Translations under genes and position numbers: made by a program
Part shown: piece by piece, positions 1 to 13,910 of the stretch
Position numbering within the stretch: the stretch's first letter is position 1
Layout: each line of letters starts with the position of its first letter
NCBI GenBank assembly: GCA_008694505.1
Contig: VZDJ01000049.1
Span: 4,493,932-4,557,931, forward strand
Reading direction: 5' to 3'
Length of the DNA stretch: 64,000 nucleotides
From: Cyanoderma ruficeps
Lineage: Eukaryota > Chordata > Aves > Passeriformes > Timaliidae
The notes under the pieces: model-generated
Databases searched by the model: none
What the model was told of the DNA's origin: nothing
The model's input: the letters and a program-made list of their open reading frames with translations, nothing else

Positions 1-3000
1 TTTCTGTTTCTGAAAAATTTGTAATTTTAAAATACAGATCTTTGAATATCAAATCAGATTCTGTTCTTGTTTTCTTGATATGAATTCCAGGTTACTGGAA
101 ATGAATAAAACAGAAACCAAAACCAAATTCAACAGTGTAAACAGCATAGCAGATAATTTCCAAATACTCCAACATTTTCAAGATTTTGGATCCCTAAATT
201 CAACTCAAAAATTCAGAGAACAACAGAGGAAAATGCTTCTCTCCTTCAGATTTAAGTTTAGAACTCGAACCTCAAATCTTGTTCTTTGGAAAGCAAAAAA
301 AAAAAAAAAGTCAGACTCAGATCCAAAGTACCGATAGAAAGTTCCAGTTTGAACCTAACACCTCCGCAGCCAATCCTAATAATTTTCTGCCAGTACCACT
401 CTCGAAGCACAGATCAAAGGCTTTACAGTACATTTGGAGCCATTCCTGTGATGCAAGGATTAGGCATGAAGAAGGAGTGTCTTATTTTCAAAGGTGCAAC
501 TGCCTGAGAGCGTATCTAGTGTATATCAGAGCATTACAGGCTCAGCCACAAACAGCAGTGCCAGACAAACCACACCTCTGAAATTCTTGTCTCGTCTCCC
601 ATTTTCTTCATTATCTCATCTAAGCTCACTGTCTCTACACGCCTGCTCACAAGGAAGACATACCCAGTCACCAGCCCCCCCATTCTTTTATTTTTATTAA
701 TATTTTAATGATTTTTTTCCCCATTTCTTTGCAGTATATTGTTCATTTGTGAGGCTGTGACACCAGGCTGGAAACACAATGTTCCAGCCTGATGCTGTGA
801 CCTCTGCAAGAGGCAGAGATGCAGCAGCAGTGCCTCGGTGGCAGCAGATGCACTGTACATGCCACTGAATTCTAACAGCACTTCTTAAAACATGGCCCTC
901 ACGTCTAATCCTGGCAGTAATCTAGCACAAGATTAAGTATATTATTGTCTCTAGAAATATTACATCCGGCTCTAAATATACAGCTGCAGATGCACACAAG
1001 AGTCAACAACATTGCAGAGAGAAAACTGTCTTCAGAATGAATGCAAGTCCTTGTACTTTCAAGAACAAAGGCTTCATCATGAAGACTCAAATTGGTTAAT
1101 TCAGTAGCTGCACTGGGCTTTAGCCATGTGAAGAAAGGGAAACATAACTGTGTCCTTCAGTAACTAAGTGCATCTTGGGCAAATCGTTAGGAAAACTGTT
1201 GGTGCACCTAATTTAGAAGCCCAGGTACTGCAGACACATTTTGAGACAAGCAACCAGTGGCCGCAACAACGCTTATCACGTGAGTAAAGAACTGAAATTC
1301 AACCCCTAAACTTGTCATTTACTCCCTCACACATTCATGAACAGAATGAAAAGCTTGTGAGCTGCAAATTACAAGTCAATGCCAAACTTGCTGGATGAGG
1401 TTTTGAAGACGTCAGACTAGATAATCACAATGTTTCTTCTCAGGCGTTAAAAACTACGGTCCCTGACTAATGCTGCACCCATTCAGTTTTCCTAGCAGGA
1501 AAAAATCATCCTAGAACAAAGAAGAATGGCAACTGTATTGTCCTTGCTGAGAAAGAAGTAGCACAGGCTTGCAACACTGCCACAACACATAAACAGAGCT
1601 ATTGACAGGGCACGTTATAAGAATTGTCCATCAACCTTACAAATGCATGAATAGCTGTGGCAGACCATGAAAATGTTGGATGAGAAGAGCTGAAGATGAC
1701 ACTTTTGGTGCCAAAAAATGTTTAAGGCATATATACAGGGGCAAAAATTCAACCATTGCACTAGCTGCTGCAGGATGAATACAACCCTTGATTCTACTGG
1801 TCCTCTTACAGCATTCAAACCTGCTCTGAGCATCTGCAGCTCACAGGGGTTGAAGGTCTAGGGAAAAAAGTGACCAAAGCTTTATGGAATTTACTTTTCT
1901 CCCTAATAATCCACAACTGGTCTCCAAAACATCTAATTAAAATGCCTTCAAAATGACTGTTCTACAGGAATCTTGGATGCAAGTTAGACCATTCCCAGAA
2001 ATTACTGCAGCCCTGTCAGACACAAATGATCAGGGCTTCTCTGCCATTATACTTGAAGTTTGGAGTCCTTGAAATCTCAGTCATCTCATGAACCATTTTA
2101 ATCAATTAATGACATTAATTAGTATGGGTTGACACTATCTGGAGGCAGAAATCAGCAGCTGAACCATCAGCACATCTTTAAGAAGGCTGAGAGTGAACCA
2201 GGCTGAGGATGGAGATGATTCAGGTGATGCTCTACGACACTTTTGTCTTGACCTATAACCAAGTCTAATGCTCTCCACAAAGGAAACCATCAAAGGTGTG
2301 AATTCATACTACAGACAGAATTCAAGAGGCTAAAAGATGTCCCTCTGAGTTACGTAAAGACTAAAGTAAATGTAGTACAGTCATATGCAACTGCATTATG
2401 GAAAGTAATCGGTACACACTCCTGCATCTCTCCATTTTTCTTCTGAACGGCCCCAAAATGCTCTAGGGATATCATTAAAAGCATACATGAAACCAAAGAA
2501 TTTTATAAATCTGAGTTGTTGCTTCTCCAATTCCAAAGAGCAATCAAATCAAGCCCAGGAAAATTCAGGTCTCAGTGAATCAAATGCTAATACTCAAATC
2601 AGGTGCCCTGGTTTCTGTACTGTATTCCAATCCTGGCATCTCAGCATGAGACCAGAGCCAAACCCAGACAGTTCACTACCCAGAAAACACACATTCATGT
2701 GGCAAAAACTGCACTTCTGATCTAACTTGCTCATCGGGCCAGGCTCATGCACATCGTGCTAACAATCAGTGTCACCCAGGCACAGGTTCCTCTATGCTTA
2801 TGTTTTGATTCTAACAGAAAAAGCTTTGAGAATGCAGGATCTCAAAGTGCTGACATCAAGTGGGTATTAGCAGAATTTAAAATAGGGATTACAGAACCGG
2901 CAGACAGCAGCAGCAGAAGTCATCTCTCCCAGTGCTGAGTCCTGCTCTCTCCCTGGAACCCAGATTCACTGGAGGGCCTGAGACAAAACTAACTCCATGC

Positions 3001-5080
3001 TAAAGTCTGTATTTATAAGAAATAGGGTTAGAAATACCCTATGGAAATATTACAGGTTTTTCTTAGAATGTTTTTTGCTTTTTGTTTGTCTGCTTTTTAG
3101 TATTAATTAGTGCTGTATAATGCACCGGGGACCCAAAGCTAACAGTGATCAGAGCTGAGGGGGACACAGTCACTCTGCTGCTCTCACCAAAGCTCTGCTC
3201 TTCTCAAAATATGAAACCTTACTAAGCGAGCCTGTCAGTTTTTACAAGTCTCTTCTTTCACTTCTGTTTATCTAAAACAATATCTAGAGATGAGTTTACC
3301 ACCATCTATCAGAAATGGTAAAAGCAGAGGCTGAAAAAAGAACAAACTCCCCCATTCAAATAAAAAAATTGCCATGCTGTTCCTTTTCTTTCTAGCAAAA
3401 TCTCCAGCAAACAGAACAGTAAATTTGCAAACCCAGTGAGACTGATCAGAAATTACATCTTCTCAGATGCTGGCAAGAGTTCATCAACAACATGCAACAA
3501 TATCTCTACTATGGGAAGAAGGAAATCTAGGACAACTTTCTACAGCCACTGTTCAAACATAAGCCTTAAATTTCTGAATAGGGCAAGAACATTGAAAAAC
3601 TGAAAGCACAGATCTGGCAAACATAATGGCAGATCTTTTGTGCTCTCATTCTACAACACTGCACTTCATAATTTGTGTGTAACTCATTCACAGAAACCTA
3701 AGAGTAAAACCACCATTTGGTAAGGAGCAAAACTGAAAATGGTTTCTTTCTTGGTTTTTTAAGCCCCTTTTGTGAAAACAATGTGTTTCTATAATGCTAA
3801 ATAACAAATCATGTGTCTGCAGAATCAGGCTCCTTTTTCAATTATGAGTCAATTATTTCAATACTGGAAACAGAAAAGTCAAGTCTTCCTGCTCTACTCA
3901 AATTCTTTGTAAATTATTCTCAAAGAGCAAATGAGTTTCTCATTCCAGTTGTATTCCAACATGAACAAGACTTACTCCTTCCAGCCCAGAACCTGTAACA
4001 CTCTTTCATTTTAGTGACTATTAGAAATTAGAGGATGCCAATATTTTATTTGGCAGTCAAGAAAGCCTTTGAAGTTTGATGTCTACAATGTCAAAAGACA
4101 AGTAACGACAGAAATTAATTTGTGCAGATGAGAAACTATTTAAAAATCAGCATGGAAATTTCAGCAACACCCAGTCAGGATCTGGGCTCTCTGAATGTGT
4201 TCCAGCAAATGCTTCTGCTTCTAAGCAGAATGTGCCTGTACACAAGGGTGTGAGTTAAGAGATAGTGACCTTAAATACGCACAAGGGGAGCTTAACATCC
4301 ACTTTCTGCATGCTTAAAAAGAACAAGGAGAAAAGCACAGCATTCTTTTCAGATTTTGCTGTGCATTTCTGGACACCCTTTCTGAACACTAGCCCCTCAA
4401 GCTCAGGTTTGCTGTGCTTGGCAGTCTCTTTTGTGTCTTTTGCAACACTGCACACACACAAATTGCCTGTGGTTTCATGCTTTGCTTCCCATTTAAAACT
4501 AACACTTAAACAGTAGCTTTATTTTTGTTAAATAAAAGCGCTTTTTTTATGAATTCTGATATCTATTTCTCCTTTTCAGCTGGAGGGAGAAATTATTTTC
4601 TACAACTGACACAAATCATTCTTAGGAGTAGTATCTTGTCTTTACTACTTTGATTCACTAACTTTCATTCATGTTATTCCTCAGCTTTTTGTGCAGTCAC
4701 AAAAGCAATGACAGCAGGCAGCATAATGTTAATTTTTGGACTGTAAGCCCTTATGACACATATAAGTTGGAGACTCCAAAATACAAAGGAGAAACTTAGG
4801 TAAGAAACACATAACCAAAAAAAGACTATATAACATAACCAAATACATAACAATAAGTAATCAAGAAGAACAACTTTTCCTCAATTCTTATGCTGAGTGG
4901 GATAAAAAAAGAAGTCAGATAATTTCTATATATGGCTGCAATCCATCTTCTCCTGAAGACAAGATGGGTTTTTTCATAATCCACTGAGTATCAGACAATG
5001 CCTGGACAACAGATGATGCCTATATGATTGATCCTGTGGTTAGGGACAAGAGACCTTCTGCATTTGGGGTGTTAACATGA
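1..5080. other. Intronic AT-rich DNA, nothing recognised
   Basis: No coding exon, RNA gene or classifiable transposon was seen. A 13-base A run lies near 297-309. The small open frames have no recognisable protein features. Confidence 0.6.
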
Positions 5081-5189
5081 CTGTGTTCATTCAGCTTTTG
5101 ACTTTCTCAGCAAGCTCAGGTGCCAGGGAACCACTGCCCAGAGAGAGCATCCTGGAGAAGAGAGAGCTGTCACTGCACAGCCCCTCAAC

Positions 5190-5520
5190 AGCCAGGGACT
5201 CCGGCCACCGCTCAGCCCCGGAGGCAAGTCCTCCTCCAGGGAGCAATCCCACACTTCTCACACAACTTCCCACCAACTCCCCACATTCCAGCAGTATCAG
5301 CTCCTTGGCCAAGAAAGCAGCCAGGAGTGGAGGGAGACCTGTATTTACTGCTGCATATCAGCACCGTGATGCACAGCTTCTGAAACCGTTTGTCCGCAGT
5401 GACGCGCTCTGACTTCCCACCGAAGATTATGAAACCACCCTCAACCCCAGCGCTTCCTCCCTCACACGGCCTTCCAGGCCCGGCGAGGGGAGAGCTGAAC
5501 TCTGCCGCCAGCACTCCCTA
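5190..5520. promoter_or_regulatory. Small intronic CpG cluster
   Basis: About a dozen CpG dinucleotides occur in 330 bases (for example CTCCGGCCACCGCTCAG near 5198 and GTGACGCGCTCTG near 5399), while flanking intron has almost none. This is a weak CpG-island-like patch and could mark an enhancer, an internal promoter or an old GC-rich insertion. A GACGTCA half-palindrome lies just beyond at about 5543. No protein was recognised. Confidence 0.35.
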
Positions 5521-5569
5521 ATTGCTTCAGCAGAAGCTGAAAGACGTCAGCAACTGGACTTTCTGCTCC

Positions 5570-8500
5570 TTATTCCCTGAGAAAGCAGAGAAAAAATCTG
5601 CAGAGAGCAAGCCTTCGACTGCAGGTTTGGTGTTAAAAGCCTGGTTTTGGCCAGCCATGCAGGGAAGATGAAGGCTGACCCTGCGTGCTCCAGGCTGTGC
5701 TCCCTGACCGGGGCTCAGCAAGGGTGACTCCAGCAAGCACCAGGGCAGTGAATGCACTGAGAGTGCTTCTGTAACTGCACTAACATCTGCAGCTGAACTC
5801 GACCCAAGGAGGGAGGCAGACCTTCCAAACAATCGAAACTGAAAAATAAGAACCGGTTTAATTGCACAACGAGGGAGAGGAGCTCATCAACTCCTAAGTT
5901 CACCAGTATGTTACTGCCCTTCTGGCAACTTTGCCCCAGCTTCCAAAAATCTATTCTGATGATTTTAACAGGCTGCTTTGACCTTTAAGCTCTTAAGGGT
6001 TTCTAGGTTTCATATGCCTTTCTAAAGGCCGTGCCTTAGGCCTGGTAACATACCGCTGTCTACCTGCAGAATTTCTTGTTTAGCTCATTTTGAAATATAC
6101 CAGAATCTGCCTTCTGACAAAGAGTTTCTTTTATTTTTGGCCAAAGGAAACCAAGTATATCAAATCCAAAAAAAAAACCAAAAACGAATGCCCCAAACCC
6201 ATTTGCTGCCACAGAGAACTAGTTGCTTCACTTCATTTTCTATAGAGTAGCAAAAAAGGCACAGCCCCAAACTTCAAGAATCTGTCAAACTAAAATCATC
6301 TCACACATAAGACGCCTTATCACAAAGTAGCACGCAACAGCTGAGCTTAGTTTATTTTTTCAAACTGCCTAAATTAACTTGGCAAAAGCAAGGACAGCAC
6401 CACTCACAACGTGGTATGGTACAGGCTTACACTACGTGCCAGTTTTACAAAGCAACCATCCAGCCTGTGACTTCCCTATCCTTGCAGGCACAGCCAAGCT
6501 TAAGTTTCTCGAATAACATTGTCTCTTTACCAGCAAAGAGAACATTTCTTAACAAATCACAAAGGCTCCTGGGATGCTGTCACAGCACAGCCAGGGTAGT
6601 TAAGTGCAGATACCACCACTACCCTGAACACAGGGCAGCCAGCTCAAACACACACCCTGCACACCACTACTGCCCATATTCCTGTAGGCAGCTTATCCCA
6701 GCAAGCAGAACCCCTTGTTTTGACCAGTTTTAAAAGCAAATTAGTTTGAGCAATGTTAATAGTTCATTTAGCTTATTCAGTCCATAAATTGTACTGGTGT
6801 CAGCTTTTGACGAAGCACACACAACACCCTGGGATCACAGAAGATGTAGATTAAGATCATAGAAGATCCCAAGCACCAACATACCCATCAATACTGACTG
6901 TGGGTGTTTCACACAATGAGAACATGAAGGATGTATCACTGTGAATTACACCAAGTGAATCAATATAGGAGGAACATGTCCCCTAGACCAGGGGACAGCA
7001 TTCACACTCCTGCTCTTGATCTGAAAGCTCTTGTTATGAACACAGCACTGGGGCTTTGCAAAGTGACAGCTGGTTATCAATGAACAGAAGGAAAGCAACG
7101 TCATTCAGCCTCAAAATCTCACTGTCTATCCCACTTAATTTCTTTATTCTAAAATCTTGGAACGCAGCAAATAGAAAGCTTTGCTTTGCTTTTCTCCATT
7201 TCAATCACGCTCGGCACAGGCTGACATGAGCAAAGTCAGAAGGAAGGCCAAAGGAAAAACTGGGTCAGGAGTGTTGAAGCACCTCTGACCTCACAGGCTG
7301 TCCTCAGTGAGCAAGCCATGGGATGTGTAGTAGTGGGAGTCTCTATTGTTGATACTCCAGCTCTGTAGATAAACAGAAACATCTGATTCTGGAAGCAGAT
7401 AAGCAAACATCTTTCATCAGGGCTAAAACAGATACACTTCAGAGCAATGTGCAACTGCCACTGATCCTTATCAGACAGCTACCTTTTGATTTCAATTTCA
7501 GAGAAATTATCAGCTCACACGTTGCAAAACAGTAAAAGCCGCACTCCACATAGAAAAGCGAAGCCTTGGCTAACCATATGTGGGATTATTCACCTACGTC
7601 ACAGATCTGTGTGTCAGCAAAGCCACTATTTCACCAATTTCAGAAAAAAAAAGGCCCAAAATTAAATGCAACATGACTCCTCTCTGTTTCACTACTATCC
7701 TACTGCCAGCCCTAAAGAAAATGGGAGGTGTCACAGGCATCAAATTATAACAGAACTACAAATTGCAGCAAAATCTGAATGGCTTAGAAGGAAATTACAT
7801 ACAATATCCATTCAGTTGGGATAAGAAATGCAAGACAAATCTTCTAGAAAAAGATGAGTATGCAGTTACACAGTGTGTACAGCATGGGTAGGCAAATAGT
7901 CAGCACCAGTGGGCACTTCTACAAAAGGTAAGGACTAGTTAGTCCACTGAGACTCAGAAACCCTTGCTTCCCCCTGGGGTTCAGCCACTGTCAGGCTGGA
8001 TATTTGCTTTGTTTCTCTGTGTCTCTGGTTCTCCATCTCCTCACATGAAGGAATTTTCTTTGCAAGGCACTAGGAGATCCATAGATGAAAGGCACAGTAG
8101 CAGAACTAGGTCAGACAATGCTAATGTATACAATCAACTATGCAATTTACATGGCTGGAAAGTGTAATTAAAACTCTACATCACTTTTCTCAAAGGTTCA
8201 AAATAAGACAAGGTAGGTTTGATTCCAAAATACGGGACACGCACTTGCACTTTGGTTTATATAGCTGCATTAACAGCTTTTTGAAGTAAATGCATTTCAG
8301 AAGAAAGCAGAGGACAAATCCGGAGATTAGCTAGAAGCCACGTCATTTCCTATGATGTATCTATTACTTTACCAAAACCTTTAAAAAAAACCACCACGCA
8401 CCAACATGAACTTCCTGTACTCTGACCACTGAATGAGCAAGCACAGTTATACTTCAAGAGATCCTCTGAGTAGCTGTACTATTGCACAAGCCACTGCACA

Positions 8501-8800
8501 CAGCACCCAAAACCTGAATCCCAAGCTGTTTGTTCCTTCCAGTGCTACCTCGCTGTAAATCTAAAAATAAGGTTGCACGTACCAGTTAGACTGGGCCAAA
8601 TGATTTTTCTTGAAAGATGCACACAATCTATTGGTGTTACAGGGCGTGTAGTGTAATGCAACATACACATTTCTTCTTTTCCCTCCCCAGAGAACCAAAT
8701 CCCACAGGTTTCCCTGATTTCAATTACTAGTAGACACAGCACGAAAACCACCATCACAGTTGGCAGCAGCTGGCACCTTTTCAAAGAGCATCTGTGGAGA
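5570..8800. other. Intronic DNA, nothing recognised
   Basis: Ordinary AT-rich intron. A possible relic of a CR1 tail at about 6830-6880 was too degraded to call. No exon or RNA gene was identified. Confidence 0.55.
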
Positions 8801-8814
8801 AGCCCAGAAATGAC

Positions 8815-8980
8815 TGGCACGGGATCTCTTAGAGGTGGTCTCACCACAAGGGCAGAGCACTCCAAGGAAACCTTTTTTTCCCCGGCCCTCTGCCCTCGCT
8901 GCACGCCGATGACCTCACTCGGCAAGGCTGCCTGCGGAGCGCCTCCGCCAGCGGTAATTCCAGCCGGAGGAACATACCAG
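8815..8980 (-). promoter_or_regulatory. Intronic CpG cluster, candidate internal promoter or enhancer
   Basis: Eleven CpGs lie in about 165 bases, including CTGCGGAGCGCCTCCGCCAG, within an intron where CpG is otherwise rare. On the CMIP strand an ATG at 8988 opens a 48-codon frame that reaches a possible donor GTGAGA at 8844 in phase 0. That would be compatible with an alternative CMIP first exon. Sequence alone does not show transcription. Confidence 0.35.
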
Positions 8981-8988
8981 CCACTCAT
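8845..8988 (-). other. Hypothetical alternative first exon of CMIP (48 codons)
   Basis: The minus-strand frame begins MSGWYVPPAGITAGGG and stays open through 48 codons to TTGTG followed by GTGAGA. Splicing there would leave phase 0, the same as the canonical exon 1. The ATG context is moderate (G at -3, A at +4). A shorter CMIP form with a different N terminus (Tc-mip) is known in mammals, but I do not recognise this peptide as its start. A phase match alone has a one-in-three chance of being accidental. Confidence 0.15.
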
Positions 8989-9149
8989 AACCAAAATTAT
9001 CAGGCTCCATCTCCAACACAGCAGCCAACGCTGCCTTTGAAGTGGAAACTGAAGCCCAGGGCTTTCTGACTGTGTGATGAGGGTGCGGATAAACAGAGGC
9101 AGCCTTGGTTTCCTGGAAGAGGGGAGAGGAATGAGGGAAGCAACGCATG

Positions 9150-12100
9150 GTTGGGGAGGTCTGATGTTTGATTCAGCTCGGCTGAGGTCTCCCCTTCTTG
9201 CATACCTTTGCACACAGGGAGCTGGTGTGTTTACTCAGGGCTCTGGTTGCTTGTTGGAGGTACGACAGAGACTGGCAGCTCCTGTTCAGGAAGTGGCCAA
9301 GAAATGTGGCCACTCACAGAGGCAAATGTTCCTTCACCCACGCTTCTGCAGAAGAGATGGTCTCCCCATCTGTTCCTCCCTCCCAACTCCCCAGATTGCA
9401 GAAGGACAGGACACAACAAATGGAGCAGAAACCTATGTTACTATCTTTTTGTAAAGCTGGTCGTAGTACTGGAGGCATAGTACTAACTGTGTTTCTAGAC
9501 AACAATTTAAAACACAAAGAAGGTAAGTAAATCTCAGTGAATCCTCTCAGAAATTATTAATTCCAGTAGGTTGAATTTACTGGGTGAAATACACACACCA
9601 AACTGTGAAACAACACCCAGCCAGAGCTCTTTTATCATGTCTGTTACACAGAGAAAAACATAGGTAAAGGACATTTTACAGGCTGGCAAAGTGATGAAAA
9701 TGTAGCACAAGGACACGGGTAATTGTATCCTGTTTCCTTCTACCCAAAGGGTTAATGCTAGTCTGGATGACCTCCAATTGCATCAAGATGATATACTCAA
9801 AATGAAAAGGCAATGTAAAACCCTCTGTTGGAGCCCTAAATGTTAAGGGGTTTTTTTCTCCTTTATCTCAAATATGTCAGCTGTTACTGGAATTTATTGG
9901 TTAAATGGCCACGGAGACCATTTAAGTAAGAAGCAGCAAATAACCACAAGGGAGTTTATTTTATGATTTGCAACGAGGTGCAAATCCTGCCAACCACTTT
10001 AAACAATCAAATCAAACCTAATTTCCCCTCCCTGGAAGGACAAAGAGGATATAAATCTAGAAGAAACTGAAAAGGCCTGTTTTGGTTCTGATCCACATAA
10101 ACATTCCTGGTAGCAACTCTAATGGGTTATGGTATCATCCCTACTCTCTTTTCAGGAAAACTAAGGCATGAAACAAATCATCTCTTCTCACAGTGCAAAC
10201 CACTAAGAAGGTTAAAAAAATGGCTTGCCCACAGGTCCTCAAGTTGCCCCAAGAGCTCTTCCCAAATGTTTTGTCCCCAAGAGCCCAGATGTCCAGTGCC
10301 ATTTGGGATACACCAGGATAAAGTGGCTTTTGCAGAAGGGTCAGGTTTGCTAGAGGTTGCTGCATCTGTCAGCCTGTGTATGCCCTAGATATCTCTAAGT
10401 ATATAAATGGTCCCTCCCTTTTACCTACTGGCAAACTGAATCACATCCTTTGTAACGACTGTTCCACAAAAAGTTTTTTAACTGAGAAAGACTGCACGCC
10501 ACTCTTTTTTGCTCCCTATTCCAACACAATTAAACTCTAAGGAACACTAAACTAAAATGAAAGTGACAGAACAAGGTTTTCCCCAAAGGGCTGGCACTGG
10601 GGAAATGAAAAACAACCTGTTTGAGAAGCAGTCATATATACCAACTCCACATGCCACCACTGAAATCCTCCTTTTGTGCATTTGGCATCTCTCAGAGAAT
10701 AAAATGGGGAAAACAAAAAAGCTCTGTCTTTAAAGGACAGATCATTCTCCCAAGACTGTTTATGGCCTGTCTCTTGTTAAAATGTTTATTTGAATTTATA
10801 TATTTAGATGGGTTTTAAATGCAAAGGCTCCCTTCCTCATGCCAATCTTTCATGGAGACCGCTGGTTGCATCTGCTAGCATTTATATGAGAAAGAACAAC
10901 AAAAAATTTGCAGCTCTTGCAAACAAGGGTAACCCACACATTATCATGTGTGTGACTGTGGTGCACTTCCACATTCCTTGTGGAGGAGATGAAAGGGCAC
11001 CAGGCTGCTGAAAGCACCATGCAAGACCAGCTACTCTGAGGAGCTCCAACATCAAGAAGTCTTCACTGTTCCAGCAGCTTCCCTGAGCGCTGGAGCCTGC
11101 AGTGCAGCCCACTGTAGCTTGGTCCCAGGAGCCAGCAGGCAATAAAGGTGGCACCCTGCTTCACACACAGCCAGACCACGGCTCTCTCTTCATGTCTCCC
11201 TCTTGACTCAGGACGCGGCAAGAGAGGGATACATTGATCTGCTGCCATTTACGCCAGCAACCAGATGACCTGGATGGAGGCACAGCGTCAGGAGGGTATC
11301 AGGGAAGGCTGCAGGAATCCTGTGGTCACACCCTGATTCCGAACTTAAGAATGATACCTGATGTCCTGAACATTACTGAAGAAAAAGGATATAACAGTAA
11401 AAGGCTTCTTGCATTCATGTAAATCCTCACAGCAGAGCTTACACCCAGGGCTCCTGACTGTGTACCAAAAAGGCAAGTCTAGAAGGCAAAACTACAAAAC
11501 TGGGAAGCACCAGAATGTGAGCCTGTAGCTGCAGTGAGGAACCAGCTGACCATCCCCACACACACATCTGATTTAGCAGGTTCAGTGGTGAACACAATAA
11601 AGATGGGCGTTTCCCTTTTGTCCAACTCTGATCTACAAATACCAGTCACTGATCAGGTTATCCCAAAGAAATCCTTTTACCTGAGAAAGGAGAAAAAAAA
11701 AATCAGACGGAAGACACATTTTCTCTTCCAGCTGAACCACAAAGAAAAAGGTGAGCCCATATACAGAACTGAAAAGCAGAACTCCTGCACCAAGGCTGGT
11801 TGCTGAGGAACAGTGGAATCACTCATAAAGTGGCTGTTCCAACAAAGGGGCTCCGAAGTGTGGTCACTGTATATTTACACAGTTGCTTTATCTGCTGTAG
11901 CTAACATGGCATGTTTGCTTCTGTTTTCAGAAGTACGAAGTACCTGCAGAGAGGAGCACCAAAGCAAAGCTAAATTAAATAAATAAATAGAAACCTAAAG
12001 AGGAGACTCACCAAGAAGGAGTTTTTCACCTCACCTATGAAAACAGGCACTGCAGTGTGCATGGAGCAGAGATGGGCAGGTGAGCCATCAAATCCCACTG

Positions 12101-13490
12101 ATCCCCTAAAAAATGACCAACTCTCCCAGCAAAGATTCAGGCCTGAGACAGGGGTGATACGCTTTTACATCCAGCTCTACATTTTTGGGATGCTTGTGTT
12201 ACGAATTGCTGCTGTCTCAAGAGGTCAGCTTCAAGATGCGAGAAATGATCTGAAGGTCAGCACTGCCAGTGAGCAAAGGCACAGACCCAGCCCAGGAGGA
12301 AGAGACACATCACAGGGTTCCCACTCATGCACAGCTGCTGCCTCTAACAAAAATCGATTGCTGTGTGATTGGAAACGGCCACGTGCCTGGTCTGAGGGCC
12401 AGGCGGTAAATGCACAGCATGGGTGTTGCTTCCTGCCCAACTTGTGGTAAAAGTTGTTGATTGCAGATTATTTGTGTTGTTGCCCTTGCTGTCAGCAAAA
12501 TGTTTACTAACTTTTCTGTGCAAAAGATACACGAGCTCAAATTCTATGTGTCAAAAATCCCAGTAAGAACAAAGATGTTGACAAAGAACAATCAGATGAG
12601 CAACAAGTGTGATAGATGAGACATTTCAGGATATCAGATTTCTAAGGCCTGCAATTAACCAAAACCTCATCACAACTCCTAAATCAGCTTCGGTCAGAAA
12701 AACTACCTTTCAGTCTGTAAAAGAAGACAAGGGGTATAAAAGGGAAGTAGAGAAGAATAAGGAAGCTACCTCATGATAACAGCCAGTTAAATTGAGTACC
12801 TTGTTCATTCAATCTTGTAAAACAAAGACTGAAGAGTCAAAAAGAAAGCAGAAGACTCACTTGTACTTAATGCATACTCAGATCCATCAGATCCTTGAGA
12901 TACGACCAAGTTTCTTGTAGTCAAACATTTTTGGTGGTTGAACCACTACTTCTTGGTGACTAGACACTCACGCTCATTTCAGCCAACAGGACCCGGCCAT
13001 GTAGGAAACAGACTCCTGAAACCCCTGGTCACAGTGGCTCCTCTGAAAACAACTCATTAGTATCTTAACCCAGTGATCCAACACTGGAGTCACCCAACTA
13101 GCCTGTCGCTTTCAGTGCTTATCTTCCAGAGTATCAGTTTCCCCTCAATTAAACCGGGCCATTAAAACTTAACTGTAAAAGGAGCTATTCATTAAAGTTT
13201 TGTCACATCCTTGGACGAAAATGCCCAAAACAGATGTGAAGAGTTACAAGATTTGCGTTCACAACCAAACCAAAAATGAACATAAACAATTATGGTACAT
13301 TTGCACACAGCATGGGAGATCCCCCCTCCTGCCATCTCCCTTCATGCTCCAGTGCTCTCTTTTCAGAGGATGGCAGCTGTTAGAAAAACAATGAAGGAAC
13401 AGAGCATACGAGAATATTTACACCAAGAATATAAGATTAGACCTCAGCAAGCAATTTTCTCTCCTATTTACATAGGCCAAGTATTCATGC
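9150..13490. other. Intronic DNA, nothing recognised
   Basis: AT-rich intron with scattered short open frames on both strands, none resembling a known protein. No repeat of note until the AT tract at about 13491. Confidence 0.55.
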
Positions 13491-13535
13491 ATATATATAC
13501 TCACATATATATATATATGCACAAATATATGTACA
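13491..13535. repeat. AT dinucleotide microsatellite
   Basis: Runs of alternating A and T (ATATATATAC, then CATATATATATATATGC) over about 45 bases, interrupted by CTCAC and by ACAA. A likely variable simple repeat. Confidence 0.8.
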
Positions 13536-13718
13536 CAAAGGATTCTGAAATAAGAAAGGATCTTCTTCACCATTTGCATCCTTGCAATCCTAAAAGCACA
13601 GATTACTCTTAGTCAAATATTGTTAGAAATTACTAGATGTTCAAGTTCCACACCAAACAGTAAAATTATTATAGCCTCCACCCAACTCCTGCAGTGGTAA
13701 AGCACATCAGAATAAAGG

Positions 13719-13739
13719 CCACACACCCCAGGTGTGTGG
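13719..13739. repeat. Perfect inverted repeat, 9-base arms, 3-base spacer
   Basis: CCACACACC, then CCA, then GGTGTGTGG. The arms are exact reverse complements and can form a hairpin. Each arm holds a GGTGTG core similar to a T-box half-site, so this could be a factor-binding palindrome rather than a structural element. Confidence 0.7.
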
Positions 13740-13910
13740 GAAACAGTGAATAACTCATCCCCAAACTTATTTCTACTCTAGTTCATCCAGAGTCAACGTT
13801 CAGAACTGGATAAAAGTTAATGGAAATGGGATAAATACGGACAGTCTTATGAATCAGAAGCACACAAAGTATAATTTACAAAACTCACTACTGGAGAGTT
13901 ACGTGAAAAT

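Noticed and set aside
6830..6880. Possible degraded CR1 tail (GGATCACAGAAG, GATCATAGAAGATCCC)
   Set aside because: Two short CATAGAA-like matches without the following conserved CR1 blocks; too weak to call.
8545..9213. 222-codon minus-strand frame
   Set aside because: As a whole it is not a gene: its upstream part has no homology and the frame runs on through sequence with no domain. Only the 48-codon section with a phase-0 donor was kept, as a hypothesis.
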